A stretch of DNA of 64,000 bases from NCBI RefSeq assembly GCF_020567525.1, contig NZ_JAJCVI010000005.1, positions 62,001 through 126,000 on the forward strand, in the 5' to 3' direction. Shown piece after piece: positions 25,457 through 33,952 of this stretch; the stretch's first letter is position 1, and each line of letters opens with the position of its first letter. Position numbers and translations under genes: made by a program. The notes below the pieces were generated by a model. It was not told the DNA's origin. It saw only the letters and a program-made list of their open reading frames with translations, and ran no database searches. Origin of the DNA: Halorubellus salinus (lineage in GTDB: Archaea > Halobacteriota > Halobacteria > Halobacteriales > Natrialbaceae).

Positions 25457-27619
25457 ATGAAGACTGTCGACGCCGAGGACTACCTGGAGCTGGCGACGCC
25501 GAGCGACCCGCGCGTGTCGCCCGACGGCGACGCCGTCGCGTTCGTCCGACGGACGGCGCGCGTGGACGAGGGCGAGACCGATAGCGGCGAGCGCGACGAG
25601 TCGGAGGACGGGGGATCGGACGACGACACGTTCGACGCGACCGACGTCGAGGACGTCGAGGCGTCCGTGTACGTCGTCGACCTCGGTGGCGAGGAACCCC
25701 GTCGGTTCACGGCGGCGGCGGGCGTGGACGCGTGTCCGCGGTGGAGTCCGAGCGGGGACCGCATCGCGTTCGCGACCGACCGCGGCGAGGACCGCGCGCC
25801 CGACGTCTGGGTGCTCCCGGTCGACGGCGGCGAGGCGCGCCGGGTGACGAGCGTGCCGGGTGGCGTGTCCGCGCTCGCGTGGGGGCCGGAGGGGAACCGG
25901 ATCGCGTTCCTGCAGTCGACGACGGCGGGCGAGCGCGAGCGCGGCGACGACCTCGACGTGGCCGAGGACTATGAACGCGAGGAGCCGGACCCGCGCGTGA
26001 TCGACCGCACCGTCTACCGGGCCGCGCAGTCGTACACGGACGGGACGCGCTCGCACGTCTACGTCGCGGCCCTCGACCGCGACGACGCGGTGACGCGGGT
26101 CACCGACGGCGACGTCGACCACACCGCGCCGGCGTGGGGCGCCGAGGGCGCGCTCTACTTCGGGGCGCGCGACCCCGCGGACGGGGATGCGGACCCCGAC
26201 GACACGACCGAGTTCGCGCTCCGGCGTCGCGACCCCGACGGCGACGTGGAGACGCTCGTCCGCGACACCTCGTGGGCGCCCCGCGTCGCGGTCGCCGACG
26301 ACGGCCGCGTCGCGTACGCGTCCACGCCCGAGGAACGCGGAACGCTCCGGCAGGCCGACGTGCACGTCTACGACCCGGAGACGGGCGACGTGCGCGTGCC
26401 GACCGCGGGAATGGACCGTACGGTCGCGGGCGACGGCCCCGTCCAGTTCGGGCCCGGCGACGAGTCCGTGTACGTGCTGACGCCGGAGACGGGGAGCGTC
26501 GTCGTGCGTCGCGTCCCGGTCGCCCCTGCGGGAGCCGACGCACCGCCGGACGAGGACGTGACCGTGGTCGTCGGCGAGGACGCCCACTGCAGCGGGTTCG
26601 ACGCGAGCGCGGACGTCCTCGCGTTCACCGCGAGCGAGTGGGACCACCCCGGCGACGTCTTCGCCGCGACGCCCCGTGGCGCGGAGGAGGCGCGGCTCTC
26701 GACGCTCAACCGGGCGTACCTCGACGAGCGCGCGGTCGTCCAGCCCGAGGCGTTGTCGTTCCCGGCGGGCGACGCGAGCGCGCTCCGGTCGGGGAGCGAG
26801 GCGGCCGACGCCGCAGGCGAGCCCGTGGACGTGGAGCGCGTCGATGACGCGACCGTCCAGGGCTGGCTGTTCACGCCTCCGGAACTCGGCCCCGAGGAGT
26901 CAGCGCCGCTCGTCGTCGAGGTCCACGGCGGCCCGCACGCCACGTGGACGGGGTCGGGGACGATGTGGCACGAGTTCCAGACGCTCGCCGCCGCCGGGTT
27001 CTGCGTGTTCGCGTGCAATCCCCGCGGCTCCACGGGGTACGGCGAGGCGTTCCAGGCCGCCATCGAGTGCGACTGGGGCGCGGTCACCGGCGCGGACGTC
27101 CTCGCGGGCGTCGACCACGTCACCGAGCGCGACGCCGTCGACGACGACGAGCTGTTCCTCGCCGGCGGCTCGTTCGGCGGGTACATGACCGCGTGGCTGC
27201 TCGCGCACACCGACCGGTTCGACGCGGGCGCCCCCCAGCGCGGCGTCTACGACCTCGTGTCGTTCTACGGGTCGACCGACGCCGCGTACAAGCTCGTCGA
27301 GGACGACTTCGGGGAGACGCCGTGGACCGACCCCGCGTTCCTCTCCGAGCACTCGCCCGCCATGCACGCCGACGCCATCGACGCGCCGACGCTCGTCCTC
27401 CACGCCGAGGCCGACTACCGCGTCCCCATCGGCGGCGCGGAACTCCTCTACCGCGGCCTCCGCAAGCACGGCACGCCGACCCGACTCGTCCGCTACCCCC
27501 GGGAGGGCCACGAGCTGTCGCGCTCGGGCGAACCCGGGCACGTCGTCGACCGCATCGCGCGCATCCGCGACTGGTTCCGCGGGTACTCGACGGCGTTCGA
27601 GTTCGACGAACCGCTGTAA
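25457..27619 (+). CDS. S9-family serine peptidase (acylaminoacyl/dipeptidyl peptidase-like)
   Basis: A N-terminal beta propeller (about residues 1-430, blades such as DPRVSPDGDAVAFVRR and CPRWSPSGDRIAFATD) caps a C-terminal alpha/beta-hydrolase. The catalytic triad can be placed at S572 (GGSFGG), D653 and H685 (GHEL). There is no signal peptide, so it acts in the cytoplasm on short peptides. At 720 aa it is a little longer than the usual 650-690, mainly from an acidic insertion near residues 40-65. It is monocistronic. Confidence 0.94.
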   Translation: MKTVDAEDYLELATPSDPRVSPDGDAVAFVRRTARVDEGETDSGERDESEDGGSDDDTFDATDVEDVEASVYVVDLGGEEPRRFTAAAGVDACPRWSPSGDRIAFATDRGEDRAPDVWVLPVDGGEARRVTSVPGGVSALAWGPEGNRIAFLQSTTAGERERGDDLDVAEDYEREEPDPRVIDRTVYRAAQSYTDGTRSHVYVAALDRDDAVTRVTDGDVDHTAPAWGAEGALYFGARDPADGDADPDDTTEFALRRRDPDGDVETLVRDTSWAPRVAVADDGRVAYASTPEERGTLRQADVHVYDPETGDVRVPTAGMDRTVAGDGPVQFGPGDESVYVLTPETGSVVVRRVPVAPAGADAPPDEDVTVVVGEDAHCSGFDASADVLAFTASEWDHPGDVFAATPRGAEEARLSTLNRAYLDERAVVQPEALSFPAGDASALRSGSEAADAAGEPVDVERVDDATVQGWLFTPPELGPEESAPLVVEVHGGPHATWTGSGTMWHEFQTLAAAGFCVFACNPRGSTGYGEAFQAAIECDWGAVTGADVLAGVDHVTERDAVDDDELFLAGGSFGGYMTAWLLAHTDRFDAGAPQRGVYDLVSFYGSTDAAYKLVEDDFGETPWTDPAFLSEHSPAMHADAIDAPTLVLHAEADYRVPIGGAELLYRGLRKHGTPTRLVRYPREGHELSRSGEPGHVVDRIARIRDWFRGYSTAFEFDEPL

Positions 27620-27677
27620 GCAGCTTCGTCGAGGCTGCTCGACCGACCGTTGAAACGTCTCGTCGAGGCGTCTCGCC

Positions 27678-28079
27678 CTACCGGAGGACGTCGAGGACGA
27701 CGAGGTTCGCGCCGCCGACCGCGACGAGGACCCCGAGCGTTCCGACCGTGACGGTGAAGCCGCCGACCGCGACGAGTGCGATACCGCTCCCGGCGGCGAG
27801 CACGACGAGCCCGACCGCGAGCGTGCCGTGTCCGAGCGCGCGCAGCCCCTGGCCGCGAACGCTCGCCTTCCCACCCGCGGCGACCGCGGCGAGTGCGAGC
27901 AACAGGAACGTCACCGCGAGCGCGGACACCGACCCGCCGGGGACCGCGACCGCGGTCGATCCGTCGAGCCAGAGCGCGAACGCGACCGACGCGCTCACGA
28001 GCGACCCAACCTCAGCCGCCAACCAGCCAGCGCCGGCGACGTCGCGGTCGTCGTCGCTCGCGGTCGCAGTGTCAGTCAT
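27678..28079 (-). CDS. small integral membrane protein, four segments, 133 aa
   Basis: After a polar N-terminus (MTDTATASDDDRD) the protein is a succession of four Ala/Val/Gly/Leu-rich hydrophobic segments with short loops and no charged residues in the membrane parts. The start at 28079 is preferred over one 21 bases upstream because the ATG gives a normal acidic N-terminus. No motif suggests a function. It is divergent from the MgtE pair, sharing 28080-28210. Confidence 0.68.
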   Translation of the reverse strand: MTDTATASDDDRDVAGAGWLAAEVGSLVSASVAFALWLDGSTAVAVPGGSVSALAVTFLLLALAAVAAGGKASVRGQGLRALGHGTLAVGLVVLAAGSGIALVAVGGFTVTVGTLGVLVAVGGANLVVLDVLR

Positions 28080-28210
28080 CGTGCGTTCCTCGGGACGCAC
28101 GCTCGGAATACCTGTCGCTTCCGACGCGACCCGGTCGGCTCCCGACCACCGGGGCTCGGACGTTCGCCGCCTGGGGAAGGGTCAAGGCCCGGGAGTGAGT
28201 CGCGTCGCGT

Positions 28211-28792
28211 ATGACAGTCCGCGAGGTCGCCGCGAGCGCGTATCGGGAGGCGCTGCCGGCGCTCGCCGCGAGCGTCGTCGGCGGCCTGTTCGCGGGCGCG
28301 GTGCTGGGTGGGATGCGCGCGGAACTCGGCGACATCTCCGGCCTCCTCGTGCTCGTGCCCGCGTTGCTCGCGACGCGCGGGAACGTCTACGGGAGCCTCG
28401 GCGCGCGCCTCGCCACCGGCCTCCATCAGGGCTTGCTCGAACCGAAGATCGACCTCGACGACGACCGGCTCCGCGGCGCCATCGCGGCTGCGCTCGCCAA
28501 CGGCGTGCTCGTGTCCGTGCTCGCCGCGATAGCGACGTACGCCGCCCTCACCGCACTCGGCTCGAACCCCGCGAGCCTCCTCGCGCTCGTCCTCATCGCG
28601 CTCCTCGCCGGCATCATGTCGGGCATCGCGCTCACGGTCGCGGTCGTCTCCGTCGTCATCGTCGGGTTCCGGCGCGGGCTCGACCCCGACACGTTCGTCG
28701 GCCCCGTCGTGACGACGACCGGGGACTTCGTCGGGCTCGCCGTCCTCCTGCTCGCCACGCGAATCGTCGCCGCGGCCCTCGGAGGGATATAG
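28211..28792 (+). CDS. MgtE/SLC41-type divalent cation transporter, first half
   Basis: Five hydrophobic segments in the pattern of the MgtE (SLC41) membrane domain, with conserved-looking PALLATRGNVYGSLGARL and VVTTTGDFVGL. CBS and N-terminal cytoplasmic domains of classical MgtE are absent. At 193 aa it is a single half-domain. The second half is encoded by the next gene, with no gap between stop and start, so the two proteins probably form one heterodimeric channel-like transporter for Mg or a similar cation. Confidence 0.82.
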   Translation: MTVREVAASAYREALPALAASVVGGLFAGAVLGGMRAELGDISGLLVLVPALLATRGNVYGSLGARLATGLHQGLLEPKIDLDDDRLRGAIAAALANGVLVSVLAAIATYAALTALGSNPASLLALVLIALLAGIMSGIALTVAVVSVVIVGFRRGLDPDTFVGPVVTTTGDFVGLAVLLLATRIVAAALGGI

Positions 28793-29356
28793 ATGCCAGA
28801 GCACTGGACGGTGCGCGCCATCACGCGCGCCACCCTCCCGCTGCTCGTCGTGCTCTCCATGGTCGAACTCGGGAGCGGGCTCGTCCTCGGGAGCGTCGAG
28901 GACACCCTGCTCGCGTCCCCGTCGCTGCTCGTGCTCGTCCCCGTCACCATCGGGACCGCCGGGAACCTCGGGAGCGTCCTCGCCGCGCGCCTCTCCACCG
29001 CCGTCCACCTCGGCACCGTCAGCTTCGAGGCCGACGACGACGCGCTCGTCGGGAACGCCGTCGCGACGTTCGCGCTCGCCGCGAGCGTCTTCCCCGCCGT
29101 CGGCGCCGGCGCGTGGGTCACGGCCGAGCTCGTCGCCGGGAGCACGCGCCTCTCGCCGCTCCGCGTCGTCCTCGTCGCGACCGTCGCCGGCGTCGCGCTC
29201 GCCGTCCTCGCGGTCGCCGTCACGCTCGTCGCCACGTACGTCGCGTACGTCCGCGGCCTCGACCCGGACGACGTCGTCATCCCCGTCGTGACGAACGCCT
29301 GCGACGTCCTCGGCGTCCTCGTCCTCGTCGGCGTCGCCGCCGTCCTCGCCCCGTGA
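28793..29356 (+). CDS. MgtE/SLC41-type divalent cation transporter, second half
   Basis: Paralogous to the preceding gene: it has the same five-segment plan with LVPVTIGTAGNLGSVLAARLSTA replacing the first-half motif (the listed core is the domain-defining part), and VIPVVTNACDVLGVL near the end in place of VVTTTGDFVGL. The acidic residue in each late motif (GDFVG and CDVLG) is where MgtE places its ion-coordinating Asp. The 187-aa length matches its partner. The ATG follows the upstream stop directly, implying translational coupling and fixed stoichiometry. Confidence 0.82.
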   Translation: MPEHWTVRAITRATLPLLVVLSMVELGSGLVLGSVEDTLLASPSLLVLVPVTIGTAGNLGSVLAARLSTAVHLGTVSFEADDDALVGNAVATFALAASVFPAVGAGAWVTAELVAGSTRLSPLRVVLVATVAGVALAVLAVAVTLVATYVAYVRGLDPDDVVIPVVTNACDVLGVLVLVGVAAVLAP

Positions 29357-29481
29357 GAGACCCACACGACCACGATACGTCCTCGCGGATTCGGCCGCGT
29401 GAACGGTCGTGAACGGTTCGGATAGTCTGAACCTACCGAAACTGCCAACGCGTTCAAGAGGCCGTAGATGCAGGAGACGGT

Positions 29482-30537
29482 ATGGAACGACGAGACATGC
29501 TCGGCACGATGACGGCGCTCGGCTTGGGCGCCATCGCGGGCTGTTCGAGCTCGCCGACGTCCGGGGGCGACGGCGGCGACGGCGACGGCGGTGAGTCGGG
29601 TGGTGGCTCCGGCGGCGGGTCCGGCGACGGGGCCGGTGGGTCCGGCGACGAGAGCGACGCGACGACGAGCGACGAGAACGACGCGGAGCTGTACATCGCG
29701 CAAGCGGTGAGTACGCTGAACGCGGTTGCGCTCCGCCTGAACAAGGTCAAGGACGACCTCGACTCGCCCGACGAGGTCGACCTCGACCAGGAGACGCTCC
29801 TGGGTGGCATCGAGGAGGCTCGCGGCCAGCTCGACACGGCGAGCGAGACCGCGACCGAGACCCAGACCAAGCAGATCGCGACCCTCCGGAACCTCGCGAC
29901 GGTGCTCGCGGAGATGACGCGCGTCGTCGGCATCCTCCTGACTGTCGACGCGAACGCGCTCGCCGAGGACGCGCAGGCGGCGCTCGACGCGGAGAACTAC
30001 GACGACGCCCTGTCGGTCGTCCGGGACGCGAAAGCGAAGGCGACGACCGCCCAGGAGCGCACGACGACCGCGGAGGACGCGCTCGAGGGCGTGAACGAGG
30101 ACCGTCTCGCCGCGGTCGACGGCGTGGAGTACGCGAAGGTCGAGGCTGCGGTCACGCAGACCGCGTCCCTCGTCGACACGGTCGACGCGCTCACCAGCGG
30201 GTACGAGGCGACCATCCTCGGCGCGAAGGACCTGGAGACCGGGCGCTCGCGGAGCGAATCCAAGGAGTACGAGGCAGCCGAGGAGTCCTTCGGGGAGGCG
30301 AAGGCGCACTTCGAGACGGCGGACGCGACGTTCGCCGACTCGGCCGCGAACGCACCGGACGACGTCGCCGCGCGCATCGACGTCGCAGCGTGCCAGAGCA
30401 CGCACCTCCTGAAGGCCGCGACCGCGTTCGAGAAGAGTGCCGCGGCGGCGAGCGACGGGAACCTCGCCGACGCGAACTCCCACAAGGAGGACGGCGAAGC
30501 GCAACTGCAGAAGGTCGACGAGTGCGCGAGCAACTGA
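29482..30537 (+). CDS. predicted Tat-type lipoprotein, 351 aa
   Basis: The N-terminus has a twin-arginine start (MERRDMLGTMTALGLGAIAGC) with lipobox GAIAGC, so export and lipid anchoring are expected. A Gly/Asp-rich flexible linker spans about residues 22-65, and the rest is almost entirely acidic helices with heptad spacing, resembling a helical-bundle or TPR-like surface protein. Cys are few (lipobox, and two near the C-terminus). No catalytic motif is seen. The function is unknown; it may be a ligand-binding or cell-surface scaffold. Confidence 0.78.
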   Translation: MERRDMLGTMTALGLGAIAGCSSSPTSGGDGGDGDGGESGGGSGGGSGDGAGGSGDESDATTSDENDAELYIAQAVSTLNAVALRLNKVKDDLDSPDEVDLDQETLLGGIEEARGQLDTASETATETQTKQIATLRNLATVLAEMTRVVGILLTVDANALAEDAQAALDAENYDDALSVVRDAKAKATTAQERTTTAEDALEGVNEDRLAAVDGVEYAKVEAAVTQTASLVDTVDALTSGYEATILGAKDLETGRSRSESKEYEAAEESFGEAKAHFETADATFADSAANAPDDVAARIDVAACQSTHLLKAATAFEKSAAAASDGNLADANSHKEDGEAQLQKVDECASN

Positions 30538-30635
30538 CGGTACCACCGACCCACCACCTCTCGCCGACACCGTCGACGCCGTCGTCGCGCGCGGACATCG
30601 AGACGACTTTACTCGCGCCGTGCTGACGTCCACGC

Positions 30636-31787
30636 GTGAGCGACGCGTCCATCCTCGACGTCGTCCTCGGGCAGGTGCTCCCGCGAGTCCTCACCGTCAC
30701 CGCGCTCATCGCGGTCGGCGTGACGCTCGCGAACCTCGCCGTCGAGTTCGGCGTCGTCGACCGCGTTCGCGGATTCGCCGAACCACTCACCGAGCAGGCG
30801 AACCTCCCCGCAGAAGCCGGCGTCGCCGTCGTCACCACCGCCGCCTCCCCGACTGCGGGCTACGGGATGCTCGCCACCCTGCGCGACTCGGGGACGCTCG
30901 ACGACCGCGCGACGCTCGTCGCCGTCACCATCAACACGTTCTTCGGGTTCGTCCAGCACATCTTCACGTTCTACGTCCCCGTCCTGATACCGATCCTCGG
31001 CCTCGAGGTCGGCCTCATGTACGTCGGCGCGCGCGCCGCCATCAGCCTCGCCATCACCCTCACCGGCGTCCTCGCCGGCGCACTCTTCCTCTCGCCCGCG
31101 AACGTCGACCCGGACGCCACGCCCGCCGACCTCGCCAGCGACGACGCGCGAAGCGACGGCGGCCACCCAGCCAGCGACGACACCCTCGACGAAGCGACCG
31201 ATTCCACCGACGAAGCGACCGATTCCACCGACGAAGCGACCGGTTCCACCGACGAAGCGACCGGTTCCACCGACGAAGCGACCGGTTCCACCGACGAAGC
31301 GACCGATTCCACCGACGAGGAACCCGCGTCGCTCCGCGAGCGCGCGAGCGAGGCGTTCGACTCGACGAAGTCCACGCTCCGCCGGGTCGTCCCGCGACTC
31401 CTCGTCGTCTACTCGCTCGTGCTCGTCGTCGTCGAACGCTACCCGGCGGTGTTCGACGCCGTCACCGGCCTCGCCGACCCCCTCACGAGCCTGCTCGGGC
31501 TCCCCGGGGCCGCCGCCGGCGTCGTCGCCGTGTTCGCCGTCGACACCACCAGCGGCGCGTTCTTCATCGCGCCGCTCGTCGGCCCCGACGGCCCCTTCAC
31601 GCCCAGGACCGCAGTCGCGACGATGCTCGTCGGCGGCATCGTCTCCTTCGCCGTCTCCACGTTCAAGCGCTCCATCCCCTTCCAGTACGGCATCTGGGGC
31701 GCGAGCTTCGGGTCGAAGGTCGTCGCACTCAACACCGCGCTCAAGGTCGTGTTCATCGGTATCGCGCTCGCCGTGCTGCTCGTCTGA
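30636..31787 (+). CDS. nucleoside-recognition (gate) domain membrane protein
   Basis: Two homologous membrane modules, each about 130 residues, flank a cytoplasmic acidic linker. The first contains TTAASPTAGYGMLATLRDSG and the second DTTSGAFFIAPLVG; this is the gate/nucleoside-recognition layout (for example SpmA/SpmB- or FeoB-like gates). The GTG start at 30636 is used. The linker (about residues 185-226) is a 21-bp DNA repeat encoding six copies of DEATxST. Transport substrate is unknown. Confidence 0.78.
   Translation: MSDASILDVVLGQVLPRVLTVTALIAVGVTLANLAVEFGVVDRVRGFAEPLTEQANLPAEAGVAVVTTAASPTAGYGMLATLRDSGTLDDRATLVAVTINTFFGFVQHIFTFYVPVLIPILGLEVGLMYVGARAAISLAITLTGVLAGALFLSPANVDPDATPADLASDDARSDGGHPASDDTLDEATDSTDEATDSTDEATGSTDEATGSTDEATGSTDEATDSTDEEPASLRERASEAFDSTKSTLRRVVPRLLVVYSLVLVVVERYPAVFDAVTGLADPLTSLLGLPGAAAGVVAVFAVDTTSGAFFIAPLVGPDGPFTPRTAVATMLVGGIVSFAVSTFKRSIPFQYGIWGASFGSKVVALNTALKVVFIGIALAVLLV
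31188..31313 (+). repeat. six 21-bp in-frame tandem repeats
   Basis: Six units of 21 bp (31188-31208 through 31293-31313), each encoding D-E-A-T-(D or G)-S-T. Only one base per unit varies (GATTCC/GGTTCC), so the repeat is very recent or kept uniform. It lies in the cytoplasmic linker of the gate-domain protein and its copy number could vary. Confidence 0.95.
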
Positions 31788-31816
31788 CGGTGACTCGCCC
31801 CACGCCTCGCCCGATG

Positions 31817-32761
31817 CTACCGCTCGGGGATGTCGTCGACGAGCACGGTGCTCCCGCCCTCCAGTAGCGTCTCGCCGTCGCCGTTGTGCACCTGGACGTC
31901 GAGCCGATACTTGTCGTCGCCGAGGTCGTCGACGACCCGGCACGTCGCCATGCAGCGCTCGCCGAGGTCGACCGGAGCGAGGTACGAGCAGTCCTGACTG
32001 AGGTAGACGATGGCGCCAGGCATCCGCGCGAGCGCCGCGGACACGAGCCCGAGCGTGAGGACGCCGTGCGCGATGCGACGCCCGAACCGCGTGCCTTCGG
32101 CGAACGCGTCGTCGAGGTGCAGGCGGTTCGTGTCGCCGGTCGCGTGCGCGAACTCCTCGACGTCGCTCTCCGTCACCGGTTTCGAGAACCGCGCGACGTT
32201 CCCGACCGCGATACCGTCGCCGCCGTCCCACTCGAACGCCCAGTCGTTCTCCTCGTACGCCGTGTCCACGCGCCCGGGCTTCCGGACGTGCCCCTGGCGG
32301 TCGCGGTCGCCGACGCGCGCCGGCTCGGCCGTCCCGCCGGCAGCCCCGGCGTCGTCCGGCGTCCCCGGAACGGCGTGCCGGCGAGCGATCGCCGGCACGT
32401 AATCCACGACCGTCGTCGCCGACAGCACGCCCACGACGTCGCCCGCGTCGTCCACGACGACGACCTGTCCGACGTCCGCATCGCCGAGCACCTTCGCTGC
32501 GTCCGCGAGGTCGTCGTCGGCGTGCACGGAGAGCGCCGGCGCCGACATCGCGTCCGCCACGGTCCCCTCGGTGTCACCGGCCGCGAACGCGCGCACGACG
32601 TCCGACTGCGTGAGGATACCGGCCGCGTCGCCGTTCCCCGCGACGACGAGCGACCCGTACCCCTCGGCGAGCCGCGACGCCGCCGCCGCGAGCGACGCGT
32701 CGGGCGAGATCGTCTCCACGGACCGAGTCATCACGTCCGCGACCGAGAGGGCCACGAGCAT
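31817..32761 (-). CDS. CBS-domain pair fused to a MaoC-like hydratase
   Basis: Two CBS modules (about residues 1-60 and 65-125, for example VADVMTRSVETISPDASL and VVVDDAGDVVGVLSATT) are joined through a charged linker to a MaoC/hot-dog domain (about 190-314). The R-hydratase dyad appears as D210 and H215 in TGDTNRLHLDDAFA, with FGRRIAHG following, so 3-hydroxyacyl-CoA dehydration is plausible. CBS pairs usually bind adenine nucleotides (AMP, ATP or SAM), suggesting energy-dependent control of the hydratase. The ATG at 32761 is used. It is divergent from the molybdoenzyme gene by 48 bases. Confidence 0.85.
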   Translation of the reverse strand: MLVALSVADVMTRSVETISPDASLAAAASRLAEGYGSLVVAGNGDAAGILTQSDVVRAFAAGDTEGTVADAMSAPALSVHADDDLADAAKVLGDADVGQVVVVDDAGDVVGVLSATTVVDYVPAIARRHAVPGTPDDAGAAGGTAEPARVGDRDRQGHVRKPGRVDTAYEENDWAFEWDGGDGIAVGNVARFSKPVTESDVEEFAHATGDTNRLHLDDAFAEGTRFGRRIAHGVLTLGLVSAALARMPGAIVYLSQDCSYLAPVDLGERCMATCRVVDDLGDDKYRLDVQVHNGDGETLLEGGSTVLVDDIPER

Positions 32762-32809
32762 ACACGAGCCTGCGACGGGCACGGTCAAAATCCCCAGGGT
32801 GGCACACTC

Positions 32810-33922
32810 ATGCACGTCCAGTCCCTACGAACGGGCGTGTCCCGGTTCTCGACGTGGCTCCCCGCGCGACTCGTCGACGCCGTCCTCCTCGCGGGCGTCG
32901 TCGTCGCAGCCAGCACCGGGTTCGCGAGCATCCTCGCCGGCACCGCGAGCGACGCGTGGGTGTTCTGGCTCCACGGCATCGCTGGCGTCGTCCTCGTCGG
33001 CGCACTCGCCGCGAAGCTCGCGCGCGTCCGCCACCGGCTCTCCGGGTCCTGGAACTGGACCGTCCGCATCTCGGTGGCGTTGACGGTCGTCGCCGTCCTC
33101 GCGCTCGCGACCGGGCTCGCGTGGACGCTCGGCGTCGTCGAACAGGTCGGGCCGTTCACGGGCCTCGTCCTGCACGCGTACGTCGGCATCGCACTCGTCC
33201 CCATCTTCCTCGTCCACCTCTACTCGCGGTTCCGGACGCCGACGAAGCAGGACGCGAGCCGGCGGAACGCCCTCAAGCTATCCGCGACGCTCGTCGCCGG
33301 CGCGGTCGCGTGGCGACTCACGCGCGTCCTCGGGCCCGCAAGGCGGTTCACGGGGTCGACCGAACGCGGGAGCGACGACGGGAACCGCTTCCCCGTCACG
33401 TCGTGGGTCGCCGACGACCCCGACCCCGTCGACGCCGCCGACTGGACGCTCTCGGTCACCGGCCGCGTCGACGAGCGGCTCGACCTCGACGAATCCGTCG
33501 TCCTCGGCGACGAGGGACCACGTCCCTCGGGGAGCCGGACGACGTCCGGCGACGCCGTCGCGACGAGCGAGCAGCGCGCGCTCCTGGACTGCACGAGCGG
33601 CTGGTACAGCGAACACGACTGGCGGGGCGTCCAGGTCGGCGACCTCCTCGACGCCGCGGACGCAGACCCCGACGCCGACTGGGTTCGGTTCACGTCCGTC
33701 ACCGGATACCGGTGGAGCCTCCCGCGCGAGGAGGCCGAACGCGCGTTGCTCGCGACGCACGTCGACGACGCCCGGCTCTCGCACGGCCACGGCTACCCGC
33801 TCCGACTCGTCGCACCCGGACGTCGCGGGTTCCAGTGGGTGAAGTGGATCGACTCCGTCGAAGTCAGGGACCGCGCCGACCCCGCGCAGTGGGTCGTCAC
33901 GCTCGTCTCCGGGTTCGACTGA
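32810..33922 (+). CDS. membrane-anchored molybdopterin oxidoreductase (YedY-like) fused to a b561-like domain
   Basis: Four membrane helices (about residues 20-42, 52-70, 87-108, 118-138) carry histidines (H55, H75, H122, H136) suited to b-type heme. After them comes a Tat-like stretch RRNALK (151-156) plus a hydrophobic segment, then a sulfite-oxidase/YedY-type domain with the Mo-ligand candidate C261 (LLDCTSGW) and the family segments WRGV and RGFQWVKW. In Escherichia coli the membrane heme protein (MsrQ) and molybdoenzyme (MsrP) are separate; here they appear in one polypeptide of 370 aa. Methionine sulfoxide reduction is possible but unproven. Confidence 0.8.
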   Translation: MHVQSLRTGVSRFSTWLPARLVDAVLLAGVVVAASTGFASILAGTASDAWVFWLHGIAGVVLVGALAAKLARVRHRLSGSWNWTVRISVALTVVAVLALATGLAWTLGVVEQVGPFTGLVLHAYVGIALVPIFLVHLYSRFRTPTKQDASRRNALKLSATLVAGAVAWRLTRVLGPARRFTGSTERGSDDGNRFPVTSWVADDPDPVDAADWTLSVTGRVDERLDLDESVVLGDEGPRPSGSRTTSGDAVATSEQRALLDCTSGWYSEHDWRGVQVGDLLDAADADPDADWVRFTSVTGYRWSLPREEAERALLATHVDDARLSHGHGYPLRLVAPGRRGFQWVKWIDSVEVRDRADPAQWVVTLVSGFD

Positions 33923-33952
33923 CGCCCAATCGCGGTCGCGGTGCCGTCGCGG

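Noticed and set aside
28426-30633. A long minus-strand frame opposite the MgtE pair and the lipoprotein
   Set aside because: It spans three genes on the other strand and has no recognisable domain.
31188-31313. Possible CRISPR or phage repeat
   Set aside because: The repeat keeps the reading frame within a membrane protein linker and is explained by slippage in coding DNA.
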